Assembly: GCA_029378245.1 (NCBI GenBank)
Contig: JARKIF010000020.1
Coordinates: 248,001 to 312,000 of the forward strand
Source: Roridomyces roridus
Lineage: Eukaryota > Basidiomycota > Agaricomycetes > Agaricales > Mycenaceae
Direction of reading: 5' to 3'
DNA: 64,000 nucleotides
Shown: positions 11,535-22,279 of the stretch, one piece after another
Layout of the letters: each line of letters starts with the position of its first letter
Position numbering within the stretch: position 1 is the stretch's first letter
Translations under genes and position numbers: made by a program
Notes under the pieces: generated by a model
Database searches by the model: none
What the model was told of the DNA's origin: nothing
The model's input: the letters and a program-made list of their open reading frames with translations, nothing else

Positions 11535-13061
11535 TTAATCACAGAGTACTATGTAACTCTTCAAGAGATCCTCGCCCGCCTTACCCTCAAGCAAGTACGT
11601 TCTCAACCCATCCGGCAGCAAAACCAACGCCTCCTGGACGCTCTCGACGAATTGACCAGAAGTCTTGATCGCCGCGACGCGAAGCGACACCAGTTTCCTG
11701 CCGCCGATTGGACATTTCTCGTGCCGCGACCGCACCATGACCCAGAACGACGGATCAATTTCCTTGTGCCCGCTCTTGCGGATACACGCCAGTGCTCTGA
11801 GCTGCGGGCACAGATTCCCACTGGAAGCCGAATCATCATCGTCTGATATGGTCATCGCAGACCACACTTCCTCCATGTCCGATGCACCGCACGTCAGCCC
11901 CAAGGTTTTGAGAGCTGGAGCCTCTCTGAGCACGTCGACGATCTCCTTCGCCGTTGTGACTTTATAGTCATCATCCAGGAGGAGGCGAGTCAAGGATTGC
12001 CCTGAGGAGGAGCGACGGAGGAAATCTGGGACAGCGGCGTACGGCGCCCTGAGGCTTAGATGCTTGAGTGCAGGGCCCGCCGTGATGTACGTCAAGAAAT
12101 CCGGGTCCGGCGAGTGACTCAACGTCAATCGACGCAGGTGCGGGAGGAGGGCATGTTTGCCTGCATTATACTCGCGACGCACAGACACCCCTACGAAGCC
12201 CAAAGCGCAGTTGACTAGGTTGGGCGCGGCGACGAGAATGTCGAAATGTTCTTGTACTGTATACGCGGCCTTGTAATAGGTAATTTGGCGCCAAGGAACA
12301 GAGGATATGGGCGGAGAGGGTAAACTGAGACCGGTGTCTGTGAGGATTAATTTACGCAGAGCAGGCGCGTTGGAGAGGTAGCGGTGTTCCTCGCCGAACT
12401 TGAGGCTCTCCCGAGTCAACAGGAATTTGCGCAGCTGCGGAATCTGGTTGTACATTTTGGAGAGCCCCGGCGCAAGTTCCGCCGACGGAGTACCTCTGAG
12501 ACGCACACGGCAGACGATCCAGCGGTGAGAGTGCTGGAGGAGTGCGTCGAGTAGGGTGTTATGATGGTCAGCCGAGCTGGAGTCGCGGAACCGCAGATTG
12601 ATACTGAGTTTGAGAGCCACAATTCCGGATCGAGCGAGTTGGGCTTCGATCATGGAGAGTGGGTAAATCGTGCGGATGATAGGGGTCTGAGGCTCGTAAA
12701 TTACGATGTGGCGCCAGAGGAATTGGGTGGAGAGTGCCGCATTGCGCCAGCTCCTGCAGATATGGCCCAGACGCCACGGCGGGACGTAAATGACGCAGCG
12801 TCCGACCTTCCGACGGTCCGAGACATAGGTGAAGATGTGGGAGAGCAATTCGCCTGGTATGCTGCGAATGAGTGACAGAAGGGCGAGGTGGGCCTGGAAA
12901 GAGCGGTCTAGCCCGTCGAGCTCCGGCCCAGGATACGGCAAGGCTTTCATTTCATCCAACGACTGGCGGATTTCATGCAGGAATTGGTGGATGAGTGCGA
13001 CTTCTCGTTCGTCCGGAGGGTCATTTGATTCCAAAAGATGGACGACTGGAGAAGATCGCAT
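11535..13061 (-). CDS. F-box/LRR-type protein, 508 aa, paralogue of the gene at 233-1744
   Basis: The open frame extends upstream to 13244, but the start is placed at the ATG at 13059-13061. There the protein begins MRSSPVVHLLESNDPPDERE and aligns with the paralogue. The F-box-like part is at about residues 67-120 (SIPGELLSHIF, HICRSWRNAALSTQFLW). The LRR-like remainder follows the paralogue nearly to the end, including LTRLLLDDDYKVTTAKEIVDVLREAPALKTLGL-like text. No introns or breaks. The two genes are direct repeats about 11 kb apart on the same strand, with PAL, the CVNH gene and an unrelated F-box gene between. A role in SCF ubiquitination is inferred from family only. Confidence 0.8.
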   Translation of the reverse strand: MRSSPVVHLLESNDPPDEREVALIHQFLHEIRQSLDEMKALPYPGPELDGLDRSFQAHLALLSLIRSIPGELLSHIFTYVSDRRKVGRCVIYVPPWRLGHICRSWRNAALSTQFLWRHIVIYEPQTPIIRTIYPLSMIEAQLARSGIVALKLSINLRFRDSSSADHHNTLLDALLQHSHRWIVCRVRLRGTPSAELAPGLSKMYNQIPQLRKFLLTRESLKFGEEHRYLSNAPALRKLILTDTGLSLPSPPISSVPWRQITYYKAAYTVQEHFDILVAAPNLVNCALGFVGVSVRREYNAGKHALLPHLRRLTLSHSPDPDFLTYITAGPALKHLSLRAPYAAVPDFLRRSSSGQSLTRLLLDDDYKVTTAKEIVDVLREAPALKTLGLTCGASDMEEVWSAMTISDDDDSASSGNLCPQLRALACIRKSGHKEIDPSFWVMVRSRHEKCPIGGRKLVSLRVAAIKTSGQFVESVQEALVLLPDGLRTYLLEGKAGEDLLKSYIVLCD

Positions 13062-13264
13062 TCTCTGTCGACCGTTAGACAAGAGATTTGAATTACAGTA
13101 CGCACTCACGTTAACGGCCCTTGGTATCGTGGACGAAGGAGAGACAAAGGAGAGTGTGATGACTTGTGATGACTCGGATGTTCGATCGACGATCGTGGAT
13201 CGCGAAGAGTTCAGCATTGGGTATCGAGAGATGAGCCTTAGCATCCGTGCGGAATGAAAGGCGC

Positions 13265-14414
13265 TCAGCAGTATTCGACCAGGGAGTCCAAAGCAGAGTT
13301 AGCTTTCGAAATAATCACTATCAGCGAGTAAGTACCCAACACCTCATCGCGTCTCCCCATTAAACTGATATTTTTACTGGCAAACCTCTCCAACAGCCGG
13401 GGCCACATCCAATACAGCAAATGCGCAGGTCCCATGACCCAGGGCATAAACACATTCTTCTCCCTCCTCTCGATAGCTTGAATACACCGCCTTGCAACGT
13501 CCACGCGCTTCAAACCCGTCTTGTTGGGGTCAGCTTCGCGCGGGGTGCCGCCATCGACGGCGGATGCGCGGAAGTCGCCCTCGACGGTGCTAGGGAGGAA
13601 GTTCGTGAACGCGATTAAGGGGTGCTCGATGGCGAGAGCTTGGTAGAGGTGGAGGGAGGAGGCTTTGGTAGAGGCATACAGAGCACGGGTGGGTGCAGGG
13701 ATGGCAGAGGCCAAAGAGTTGACGAGTAGAATGGACGGGGATGAGGAAGTTCGTTGCAGGAGCGGTATCTAGGACACAGAGTGAGGGACGACAATGATAG
13801 ATGGACTGGACACGCACGAAGGTCGCTGCAGCGATGAGTGGGCCAGTAAAGTTGCCCTCGATAGCACGGTTAGAGACGTCCACGAGGTGCTGGATACCCT
13901 CCTTGTCGCCCTTGCCCGATATCTCCAGCAACGGTCGCAGCGCAGACACTCCGGCCACGACGATGAGTGTGTCGATACCGCCCCACTCTAGACCCTTGTC
14001 AGTTTCCAGGAATCCCAGACCGAAGAAACACGCACTGGATTCCAGCTGCCTCCGTAGATTCACCATATCCTCGACTTTCGTAAAATCTGCAGCGACACCG
14101 AGGACCTCCGTCGTGCCCGGCTGAGTAGAGGCACTATCTGCCTCGGAAGCGACCTCAGCGATCATGTCTGGCCTCCTACCGACGACACACAGGGACTTGA
14201 CGCCCAGAGCCACATATTGGTGAGCAAGGGTGCGACCGATGCCTGATGACGCGCCGATAAGTAAGATACGCTCGTTCTTGCGAGGGAGCTTTCGGGACCG
14301 TCGATTGCTGCGCCGCCGAAGGAAGGTCAAGATGGGTGCCAGAGCCAGAGCGAGCAGGAGGTAAGTGGCGCGCGGCGAGGACATGGCGGTCGTGGACAAG
14401 ATCAAATTTGCCAT
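13265..14414 (-). CDS. Short-chain dehydrogenase/reductase with N-terminal membrane anchor, 350 aa
   Basis: Exons 14036-14414, 13818-13987 and 13265-13768 give 1053 nt in frame. Introns are 48 and 49 bp; the first has a clear CTGAC branch site. Residues about 12-30 are a hydrophobic anchor followed by a basic run (RRRSNRRSRKLPRK). The Rossmann motif is GASSGIG, then VVGRR. The active-site block is LVNSLAS...YASTK (catalytic Tyr and Lys). The layout, ER-type anchor then SDR fold, resembles 3-ketodihydrosphingosine reductase or 11-beta-HSD-like enzymes, but the substrate cannot be assigned. The Met at 14414 was chosen because the frame is conserved from there in the broken copy at 28.6-29.4 kb; a start at the next Met is also possible. 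Intact here. Confidence 0.8.
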
Positions 14415-15300
14415 CAACGCGTCACCGGTGATGGGGTTGCCGACCACGTGCTTTTCGACGTAGTGCGCCTAGAGAGTGCTGAATCAAACCGGGAAGGTCA
14501 GAATGAAAGTTGAAGGACTAAAGGCCATTGACAGAATTCGAGGTGCAGAAAAAGTCACAAAATAAACTCTCGACCAGGGAGTCGAACCCTGCTCTCCCGC
14601 GCTCCGAAACAAATTGTACTATCATTTGCCCTCCTTTTTGCACAATAATTTTGATGCCATTGCTGTGGGCTCAATTCTGGCTCGTTTACGCTCGGATTTG
14701 ATTAGTGGCATCTGTAGTATTACTAAATACACCATAGCAAGTGGGATACCCATTGGACCGGATTTGAGGCCACAGCAGACCTGCCGATGCCAGCCATCAA
14801 AATGCCTACCTTTGCACAACAAAGTCATCGCATTTTTCGACCCTTCTCTTGCTCTTATGGCTCCGGAAAAAATACAGTCGTAAACTACACATTCCCAAGA
14901 TCAGGAAGGGTCAAAATCCCACCTCGATTGAGGTAAAAATGAACTCGGTGAAAAATCATTGATCGCTGTGCAAAGGTGGGCCATTGTGCCAAGAGGTGGC
15001 AGATTAACTGATCCTCGACACTGATTGATTGTTTCCCACGGAACCCCCCCTTCCTAAACGAGATGTACCTCCGTAAAGTCCGTTAGCTCCGTCCCTCAGC
15101 AACAGCCTTCCTCAGTCTCCGAGCGTCACTTATGCCTACTGGTTGCTCCCCACCCGGTCTGAATCTATTCACTTCAATTTGGCACTCACATCTGGAAAAT
15201 CCACTCGTTCTAGCCGGGCCTAGGGAGAGCGGCTATACCGCGTAGACGGGTACGAGGTAGGGCTCTACAGAGAAAGCCTGTTCTCCCTAGACTCGGTTAG
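14415..15300. other. Intergenic region with a tRNA-like T-arm remnant
   Basis: No gene seen. At about 14568-14590 the minus strand holds a perfect T-arm with B-box (CAGGGTTCGACTCCCTG), but no matching acceptor stem or A-box lies nearby, so it is not called a tRNA. The same segment, with a decayed B-box, lies at 29553-29575 beside the duplicated SDR. Confidence 0.45.
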
Positions 15301-16375
15301 ACATCAGCAAAACTGAATCCATCTGGCGCATCTGGCGAGCTCTGGCACCATCTGATCCGTCTGGTTGACATGGCGCCAGAGCTGCCGAGAATATTTGTGA
15401 CAGTCTTGACAGATATTCGTCTGTTTCAAGCTGTGTGATCATTCTGTGCTGTGAGAGTCGTTGTATAGGTCCTCTTGCTCGCTACCTGGAGGTGCCTCAA
15501 AGTCGCGGAACTCTTCAAAACGACAAGTCCGAACGCACGTGGTCCGGAAGATCGGTGTCCGATCAACAATTGCGCAATTGTTGATCAACCGGCCGCAGCA
15601 CCACTTGTCTCCTTCCCTCATCTTCCTTCCCTCTCTCCCCCTCGCGCGACGATACCGCCCTTCAGCTTCGCCTCAATCCCTCTGTATCGAGGCCTTCGAA
15701 GGTTCAAGACAACTTGAAGACCCTTGGATCAATCCTGCCGCACTTGCCGATGACTCGGACTTGGCTCTGATGCTCAAAGCTAGAAACCCCGCCTCACGCC
15801 TCCATCCTCAAGTCCTCCTCTTTGCTTTTCAAGATACATACACAGAAGAACTCTTTCCTGGTCTCCGGCTTTCTAAGCAGCTGCTCAAACCACGGGCGAT
15901 AATGTTGGATCAATTCAGAAGACTGTCATCGAAGCATGGGAAGGGTCTACTACTCCGTCTCGGAGGAGAAGCGAGGCGGGCGAAGGGTGAGTGCACGAGT
16001 TTATTACCGTTCCGAATTCTCACACCTTGCTCATGTAGCGAGTGGTGCCCTGTCACAATCGTATCCAGCCCCGGCGCCGCCTTCCTCCTCCCTTCCCATA
16101 CCCACATTGCCTCGCGCAATGTTTTCTGCGGGGGCGGCCTTGGTCGGCAACCGCGAGACCAACGCGGGAGTGCCACCGTTGGCGCCGTTCCCCTGTTATT
16201 CGTGTACAATATGAAATTTTAATAGCTTTTGATAATCCGCCATTAGTGTATTTGCGGCGCCAGAATTGATTCTGGCGCCATGCGTGTCATTATGCTGCCA
16301 TATGCAGTTCTGGCGCGCTGGCGCATCTGATTGATCTGCTGCCAGATCGGCCAGATGGATTATGTTTTCCTGATG
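15301..16375. mobile_element. Mutator-like non-autonomous element, 1075 bp, with 11-bp TSD
   Basis: A perfect 11-bp duplication GACTCGGTTAG flanks the element (15290-15300 and 16376-16386). The ends are inverted repeats with (A)CATCAGsAAAAC and AATCCATCTGGC shared. A target duplication of 9-11 bp is typical of MULEs. Palindromes lie inside: 26 bp at 15561-15586 and a 24-bp GGCGCCAGAAT hairpin at 16256-16279. The longest internal frame (15461-16222, plus strand) has no recognisable domain and no transposase is seen. Confidence 0.8.
15561..15586. repeat. Perfect 26-bp palindrome
   Basis: GATCAACAATTGC followed by its exact reverse complement, with no spacer. It lies inside the Mutator-like element. 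Confidence 0.9.
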
Positions 16376-16886
16376 GACTCGGTTAGTGGCACCCGCTTAA
16401 CTCAAGCGAGCCGCATTGGGAATATCTGATGGCCCCGTCGCAGCCATTGATCTGCTATTGCCATTGCCAGCTTCCCCGGCCCTCGACCTTATGGGTATTT
16501 ATGGGCTGCCTCAGTGCACGCCGCACAAAAGGTACATGAAAAAAGAATGATATTCAGATATGAAACACAGCTACTTATATACAGGGCACATAACAGACGT
16601 AAAAAAGTCAAGAGAGTCAAGCATGTCTTGCAGTCTTCGGCCACGGCGGCACTTGTACTAGGATTGGAGGGGAAGCCCGAAGAGTTGGCAAGGGGCAGCA
16701 AGCATGGTATGTATTAGTGATTCTTGAAGGCGGTCTTGAACCACATCGGGAAAAACCTCCCTGAGAATTTGATGAAACCTTTAGAAACATTATTTTGACA
16801 GCCAGTAAGTGTCGAAACTTTTGCACATCTTTGACAAGATGTTGAAACTATGTGCACATTTGTGAAAGTAGAGCAACCCGGCACCA

Positions 16887-17042
16887 AATTTAATTATTGT
16901 ACCCTTATTTAAAAAATATCCTATCCTTGGAGAAAAGTCTAAAGATTTTTCTGATTTTTGCGACATATTAGAAATGATTAAAGACAAAAAACATTTAACT
17001 AAGGAAGGGTTAGATAAGATAAAAATAAAAAAGCTGCAATGA
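16887..17042 (+). pseudogene. Fragment of a mitochondrial-type LAGLIDADG homing endonuclease
   Basis: A 51-codon stop-free stretch in very AT-rich DNA unlike its surroundings. The text NLIIVPLFKKYPILGEKSKD is followed by DFCDILEMI, then KDKKHLTKEGLDKIK. This is the C-terminal block of LAGLIDADG_1 endonucleases encoded in fungal mitochondrial introns (P-L-F-x-K-Y-P-I-x-G-x-K, then H-L-T-x-E-G-L). Nothing of the N-terminal half or of the active-site LAGLIDADG helices is present. Most likely a nuclear insertion of mitochondrial DNA about 160 bp long; it ends at TGA (17040), and flanking DNA on both sides is of ordinary composition. Confidence 0.7.
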
Positions 17043-18010
17043 ATACTGGAAGAGTTTCTTTTTCTGGCTTATGGCATCTGTTGCCGTTGCGACGGATTCC
17101 GAAGAGCGGCGTCCGATGTCCGAAGTTGCACACGTGTGCAGGTTGATTGATGATCCGCAGGTGACATAAATACTGACAGACATCCAGCTGACTCTTCCTT
17201 CCGCCCCCCCATCTTCTCTCCCTCCTCTCCTCCGCCTCCCGGGTCTTCGCCCACTCTTGCTGGTCATTCTCATGGTTCTCCGAGTCCATGGTCCTCAGTC
17301 CTGTATGCCGAGACTGCATTATTGGCTCCGGTGAGTTATGGCTTGTCCGCTTGGCCTCGGCTGAATGCCCTGCAGGCATCTCAGCAATGCTGGCCACGCT
17401 TTCATGGTCAGCCCGCCCTCCCTAATCCATTCCACTGACTGACCTAACTGTAGTTCTGCCCTTCCCATTCTATTACCGCGCTCAACCTTTCCCAGCGCCA
17501 CGTCAGCGTGCCCAGTACCTTAGCAACCGCTTCGGAGTCCCATCACCGTATGTCCATCACCGTGCCTCGTGGTCCTCATGGTCTGCTAACCGCCGCTTCA
17601 TATAGCATCTGATGTTGTGCACCGCCCTCATTCATTTCCACCCCGCCCGTGCCAGCACACTCTCCGGTGTGTTTCTTCCTTCTTTGTACTCTACATGTGC
17701 TAATCTCGTCTCCCATAGGGTTTTTTCCGCCGTTAGTGCAGAAAAGCTCGGGAACGTCCCGCCGTCCGTATTGGTGGTGTTGTAGTGTATATTACATTCT
17801 GTCTAACATCCTGTATCTTATGTAGCTTTGAATGCATATTTCCTTTTCTAATTCTGTGTCTTGTCTCAGTCTGAGTGAGCTGCAGTGGAAAAAGTGCGCT
17901 GCTATTCGGCAAAACCCACCAGCAATTCTACGAAACCTTTGGGAAATAGTTGCACAGTATTTTTGGCAAGAAGATAATGTGTAACATCTTCGCAAGGTTA
18001 CACAACTCGA

Positions 18011-18051
18011 GCAAATTGTTGAAACTATTTCAAATAGTTTCAACAATTTGC
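18011..18051. repeat. 41-bp inverted repeat with 1-nt centre
   Basis: Arms of 20 bp (GCAAATTGTTGAAACTATTT and its complement) around one central base. It could extrude as a cruciform or mark an element end. Confidence 0.9.
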
Positions 18052-18584
18052 GCGGGAGGCTTTTCCTGATGCAATCTTGAACTTGAACACGAAGCACCAG
18101 AAGACTCGGAGTCAAGCTAGTCAAGACGGAAAGGAGAGGCGAAGGGGATTCCGATGAAGGGCGTCGTCTTTATACCACCGCATCCATCTGGCGCCCGCTG
18201 TCTGATGGAGCTGATGGTTGCATATGAGCATCTCGGCCGTACTTCGGCAAGTAGTTGAGGTCATTCGCCAATCGTTCGCTGTCGTTCGGGACCAATTCAC
18301 AGCATGCTTCTGTCGAACATCGTCCTAGGCGGTTCTATGCGCTCTACGCGCCCTACGCGTACGTCAAATTTCTAGGTAGAACGGCCAGTTCTAGGGAACT
18401 AAAAGCAAGTTCCAGATGCAACCCCCATGTCTTTTCGCGATTCTGGTCGCGATTTGTGTTTTTCCCATCAAATCACAACCAACCGGAGTTATCAACAGTA
18501 TGTCACGGATCAACTGATTTACCACCTCTTGCATCGTGCAAAGAGGGGCAAATGATAGTACCCAAACTCCCTCAACTCGGCACA

Positions 18585-19196
18585 ACAGGAGACGTTGCGC
18601 GTGACATCGTCGTTGTTTCCATGCTACAGCTCCGCCGCCTCGTCACCACCTCAGCCTCATTCCTCCTTCATCTCAACACGCCGGCACTCCTCGATCGGCA
18701 TGTCCACGGCGGCGATTTGGAGCTCATCTTACCCTTCCTCTATCACTCCAAGTGTGCAGGGACCTTGACTAGTATCACGCCCTTCAAGTGCGAAGCCCCA
18801 GCCTCGCAGGTGCTCGGACTCCTGCATGAGACGCCAGCGCTGACGAAACTCGCGATCGGCTTTTTGGGGCCGTTGACGGAGACTACGTTGCTCATCGCTG
18901 CCCTCACTGTGCCCTCTTCCGAGCGGCATATTATCTGCCCACGTAGTAACTGTCTCACTTCCTTGTCCTGGGGCGATCGCAACGACACGATTGATCGCAA
19001 AGCATTCGTGGATATGGTCGAATCTCGGTGGCGCGCTGCTCCGAGGCTTCGTTTCCTCGGCTTATACCTGGGCTGAATTCGTATCAAGGCAGGTGGTTTG
19101 CGATTGCGGGCCTTCGCGGAGGAAGATTTAGATGTGGTTGTGATGAATTTGAAGCGGGGAAAGAGGGTTATGGCGGAAGGATGGATAGCCTATTAA
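18585..19196 (+). pseudogene. F-box/LRR pseudogene, copy A (5'-truncated)
   Basis: 3' half of an F-box-type protein present three times in the window (copies B 32018-33820 and C 52566-54542). Shared blocks include LQLRRLVTT, CEAPASQVLGLLHETPALT and SLSWGDRNDTIDRKAF. Where copy B has CGA (Arg), copy A has TGA at 19074-19076; after it the frame stays readable to TAA at 19196. The N-terminal F-box half is missing. Instead the sequence just upstream (18558-18587) is a 30-nt exact match to the 3' part of the F-box gene at 29779-31398, in antisense. Homology with copy B continues about 180 bp past the stop. Confidence 0.75.
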
Positions 19197-19760
19197 CGAG
19201 GGTTACTTATGGTGTGTTCGTTTTTTCGTTAGGATGAGGATTACACCGACTGGATTGAATACAGTTTCATTGTACCCAGATCCTCTTTTTCGTCGTAGCG
19301 ATAGCTCCTCGCACCCAGATTTTGCAAGTTCTCGACCTTGGTGTATCCCCTTGTCGCGAGTGGTCGAAGGTGGTCGGGGACGACACATGAGTGCTTCACA
19401 CGTTGTCGGTGGAATAAATTGATTCCTAGTAGGCAGGTGGGATTAATTAAAATCAGACCAAACCAACTTGAGTTTGGGGATGGCGGGTTGCTACAATTAG
19501 GATTTAAATGTGAGACGATTTGGGGAAGGTGGTCTTTGACTGTGCTTGAACACAATTCGGTATGGGTAACGTGGCTTTATTACCAACCGTGACGCTCCTT
19601 GGTCAGGCTTGATCAATATAAGCAAGAACTTCGTGTTCAGCTGTCGGAAATACGGTGGTGTCGAGCGGTGTCACTAAAACAAACCTTCGGCCAAATCAAG
19701 TGGCGAAGAAGAGCAAGCGGCAGACAAGAATCAGACGGACAAGAAGAATTCAGACGTTAA

Positions 19761-20882
19761 TAGTGTTGGGTGAGTCCGGTTCAAAGAAACGGTTCGAACC
19801 TGAACCGAACCGAACCGAACGGCCGTTCAGCGTTCAGGTTCAGGAAACTGCTGAACCTGAACGCAAGGTTCGGTTCAGCGTTCGGCCGGGAGCACTCGCG
19901 TTCGAACGCGAACGCGAAATTGAACCGAAAGCGGCCATCTTTCAGATTTTGACGGCACTTCCGAGGTAATTAGCAGGGTGATACTCGATAGAGTAGAGAG
20001 AAAACTCACACAGTGACCGTTCATTTCACAGAATCTAGGTTGGAGACTGTGGTGGGTCGGCGCTGACTGTCTCAGCCTGTCTGATCAGTCTTGATGGCAC
20101 ATCAGGTTGGCTAAGTGCTTGGTCTGGGGTATTCAGTGACTCCTTAAGCACATTTGGCCATCATATATGGTGGTGGACGTAACTTCATGACACGTCGCAC
20201 TTTTGGGAATTTTGGGCTCGGACCCCGGCTGGCAGGCCCCAATACCTCAAGAGTGGGCGAAATCTGAAATTTTGGGCCGTGGGAAAATGCCATCAATTGA
20301 TGGCCAAATTGCCCTCGGTCGAACAACTTTGGTGAGTGCTTTTTCGATGTTTGAGTGCCTGTGGGTCAACTTCGGTCAAAAGTTGTGGCGGAAAACACTG
20401 TATTCACTCTTGCCAATGCTTCTCTCCTTCATTTATCAGTGTTCTGTCGCCTGCCTCACTTCCTTTTGGGGAAGTCTTGGACGTGATTGATGGCAACAAT
20501 GATCCATTGATGGCCAAATTGACCCGGGAATTTTCAAATTTTGGATTTTCGCTATTCTGCTCCATGGAATGTCAAGACCCATTGAAAAGAGAGCTAATTA
20601 TGCAGTTTCGGGCTGTCTGAGGGTTTGTACCAAGAGTTATTGAGTGTTCAAGATCAGTGATCCGGACTTGTCACGAAGTGACGTCCACCACCATACCTTT
20701 AGATTCTGCGTGGACTATCGCCGGGAAAATCCGGGGTTCGAACGCGTTCGAACACCGAACTGAACGTGAACGCGCGTTGACGTTCGGCGTTCGAGGTTTT
20801 GCTGAACCGAACGCTAGGTTCAGGTTCGGCGTTCGACGAAAAGTGTCCTGAACGCGAACCGAACCGAACCGATCCATCACTA
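19761..20882. mobile_element. hAT-type non-autonomous element, 1122 bp
   Basis: Perfect 8-bp duplication GACGTTAA on both sides (19753-19760 and 20883-20890). Ends read TAGTGTTGGGTGAGTCCGG and, inverted, TAGTGATGGATCGG, a typical hAT terminus. About 150 bp next to each end is built from repeats of GAACCGAAC/GTTCGGTTC and CGTTCG on both strands. No transposase frame. Confidence 0.85.
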
Positions 20883-21730
20883 GACGTTAATCTTTGATTG
20901 CACCGACTACAGGTGTAGTAGAAGCAATAAAGACAGTATAGAGTAGTAGAGCAAAAAGTGGGTTGAAAGTACCTGGGATGGTATCTTCCTTTGAGAGATG
21001 TATTGGAAAGTTGTCTGAATGACTACTGGTAGGGAAAATACTCTGTCCTTATATACCATTTTGACCATAAGGGTCCATTTAACCTAATATAGTAAGTAAG
21101 AGTCATCCCGAAGCTGCTCAGTCAGCAATCAGTCAGCGGAAGCAATATGAGCCAGTCAGGAATTATTTGGGCTGGGTCGAGAGTCGGGCTTAGTAAGTTG
21201 AGAGCGTTGGGGTCCAATCAGGATCGTGGGAACTCGGTCAGAAGCTGATTGATTCGGTCAGAAGCAATGTGATTTGTCACCCGGCTTCGGGGATGTCATT
21301 GCTGAACCTTTAGATTTGGCTACCCAAGGCATTGTCGTTTGTGTGCATCAGAACAAATTTGTACAAATTGAATGTCATGTCCACGAATCTCCGAGCCCCA
21401 CAGATGTGCCCGAGATGTGGGAAGGTGATATGTCTCCGCCTCTGGCATCTGATGCTTCGGCTGAGTCGGCTCCGAGTCTCGGATGTGTGCTCTAGGAATA
21501 GGAGTCTTTCAATTTGCCAGCTCAAAAAGATGGCGACCCTACTTGAAATCAACCAAGATTGAAGTCGAATCAAATATTGATCCCAAAAGCTTGAGAGCGT
21601 GATTATGGCCACAGCCACCACTGTCACTTGTGTCTTCTCTCCAGCTTCTCTCACCATAACAGTTGTACCTTGTCGTCGTCGCGCGACGCATTCAAACCCC
21701 CTGTCGCATCTGTCTTCAACGCAATTCATC

Positions 21731-22271
21731 TAGGGATGAGCACCGTCCGTGTACGGGTGACGGCCGTCAATTGTCGAAGCCGAGACGGGTACGGGCCGTC
21801 AAATTGACGGTTGACGGCCGTGAAAAGACGGGGACGGGCGAGTATTGGTATAACCAGTTGATAACAGGTGATCTTGGGGCAGAAGGTGTTCCCAGGGTCA
21901 ATAGTTGTTGCTCAGAACCGAAATACACCTCACCCTCACACCAACTCGCTGGATAACACCCATTTTGTCGTAGATCAAACGTCGCATCACACCTGACATC
22001 AGCCCATCAATTGAACAGAACGAACGGTGAGCATTGTTCAAAGTGCCTTGGACATTTCTAGCATTGTAGTTGCACAGAATAAAGGCTTACCTTCAGGTCC
22101 CAACAGTCTCCAAGGGAAAATACCGTGAATCAGGTTTCCAACACTCCAACCCGTTTTGAACCCGTTGACGGCCGTCAATTCTTTTGGATGCCTTGAAGCC
22201 GACGGGTACGGGCCGTAACCGTGTACGGACGGCCGTCTTATGGCTTGTGACGGGGACGGTGCTCATCCCTA
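21731..22271. mobile_element. hAT-type MITE, 541 bp
   Basis: Perfect 8-bp duplication AATTCATC (21723-21730 and 22272-22279). TIR TAGGGATGAGCACCGTCC is identical for 18 bp at both ends. Subterminal parts are repeats of GACGGCCGTC and ACGGGTACGGGC. No coding capacity. Confidence 0.88.
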
Positions 22272-22279
22272 AATTCATC

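Noticed and set aside
14564..14604. tRNA gene on the minus strand
   Set aside because: Only the T-arm is convincing; no A-box or acceptor stem was found.
15461..16222. 253-aa protein gene
   Set aside because: No domain, low-complexity ends, and it lies wholly inside a Mutator-like element, so it is treated as element sequence.
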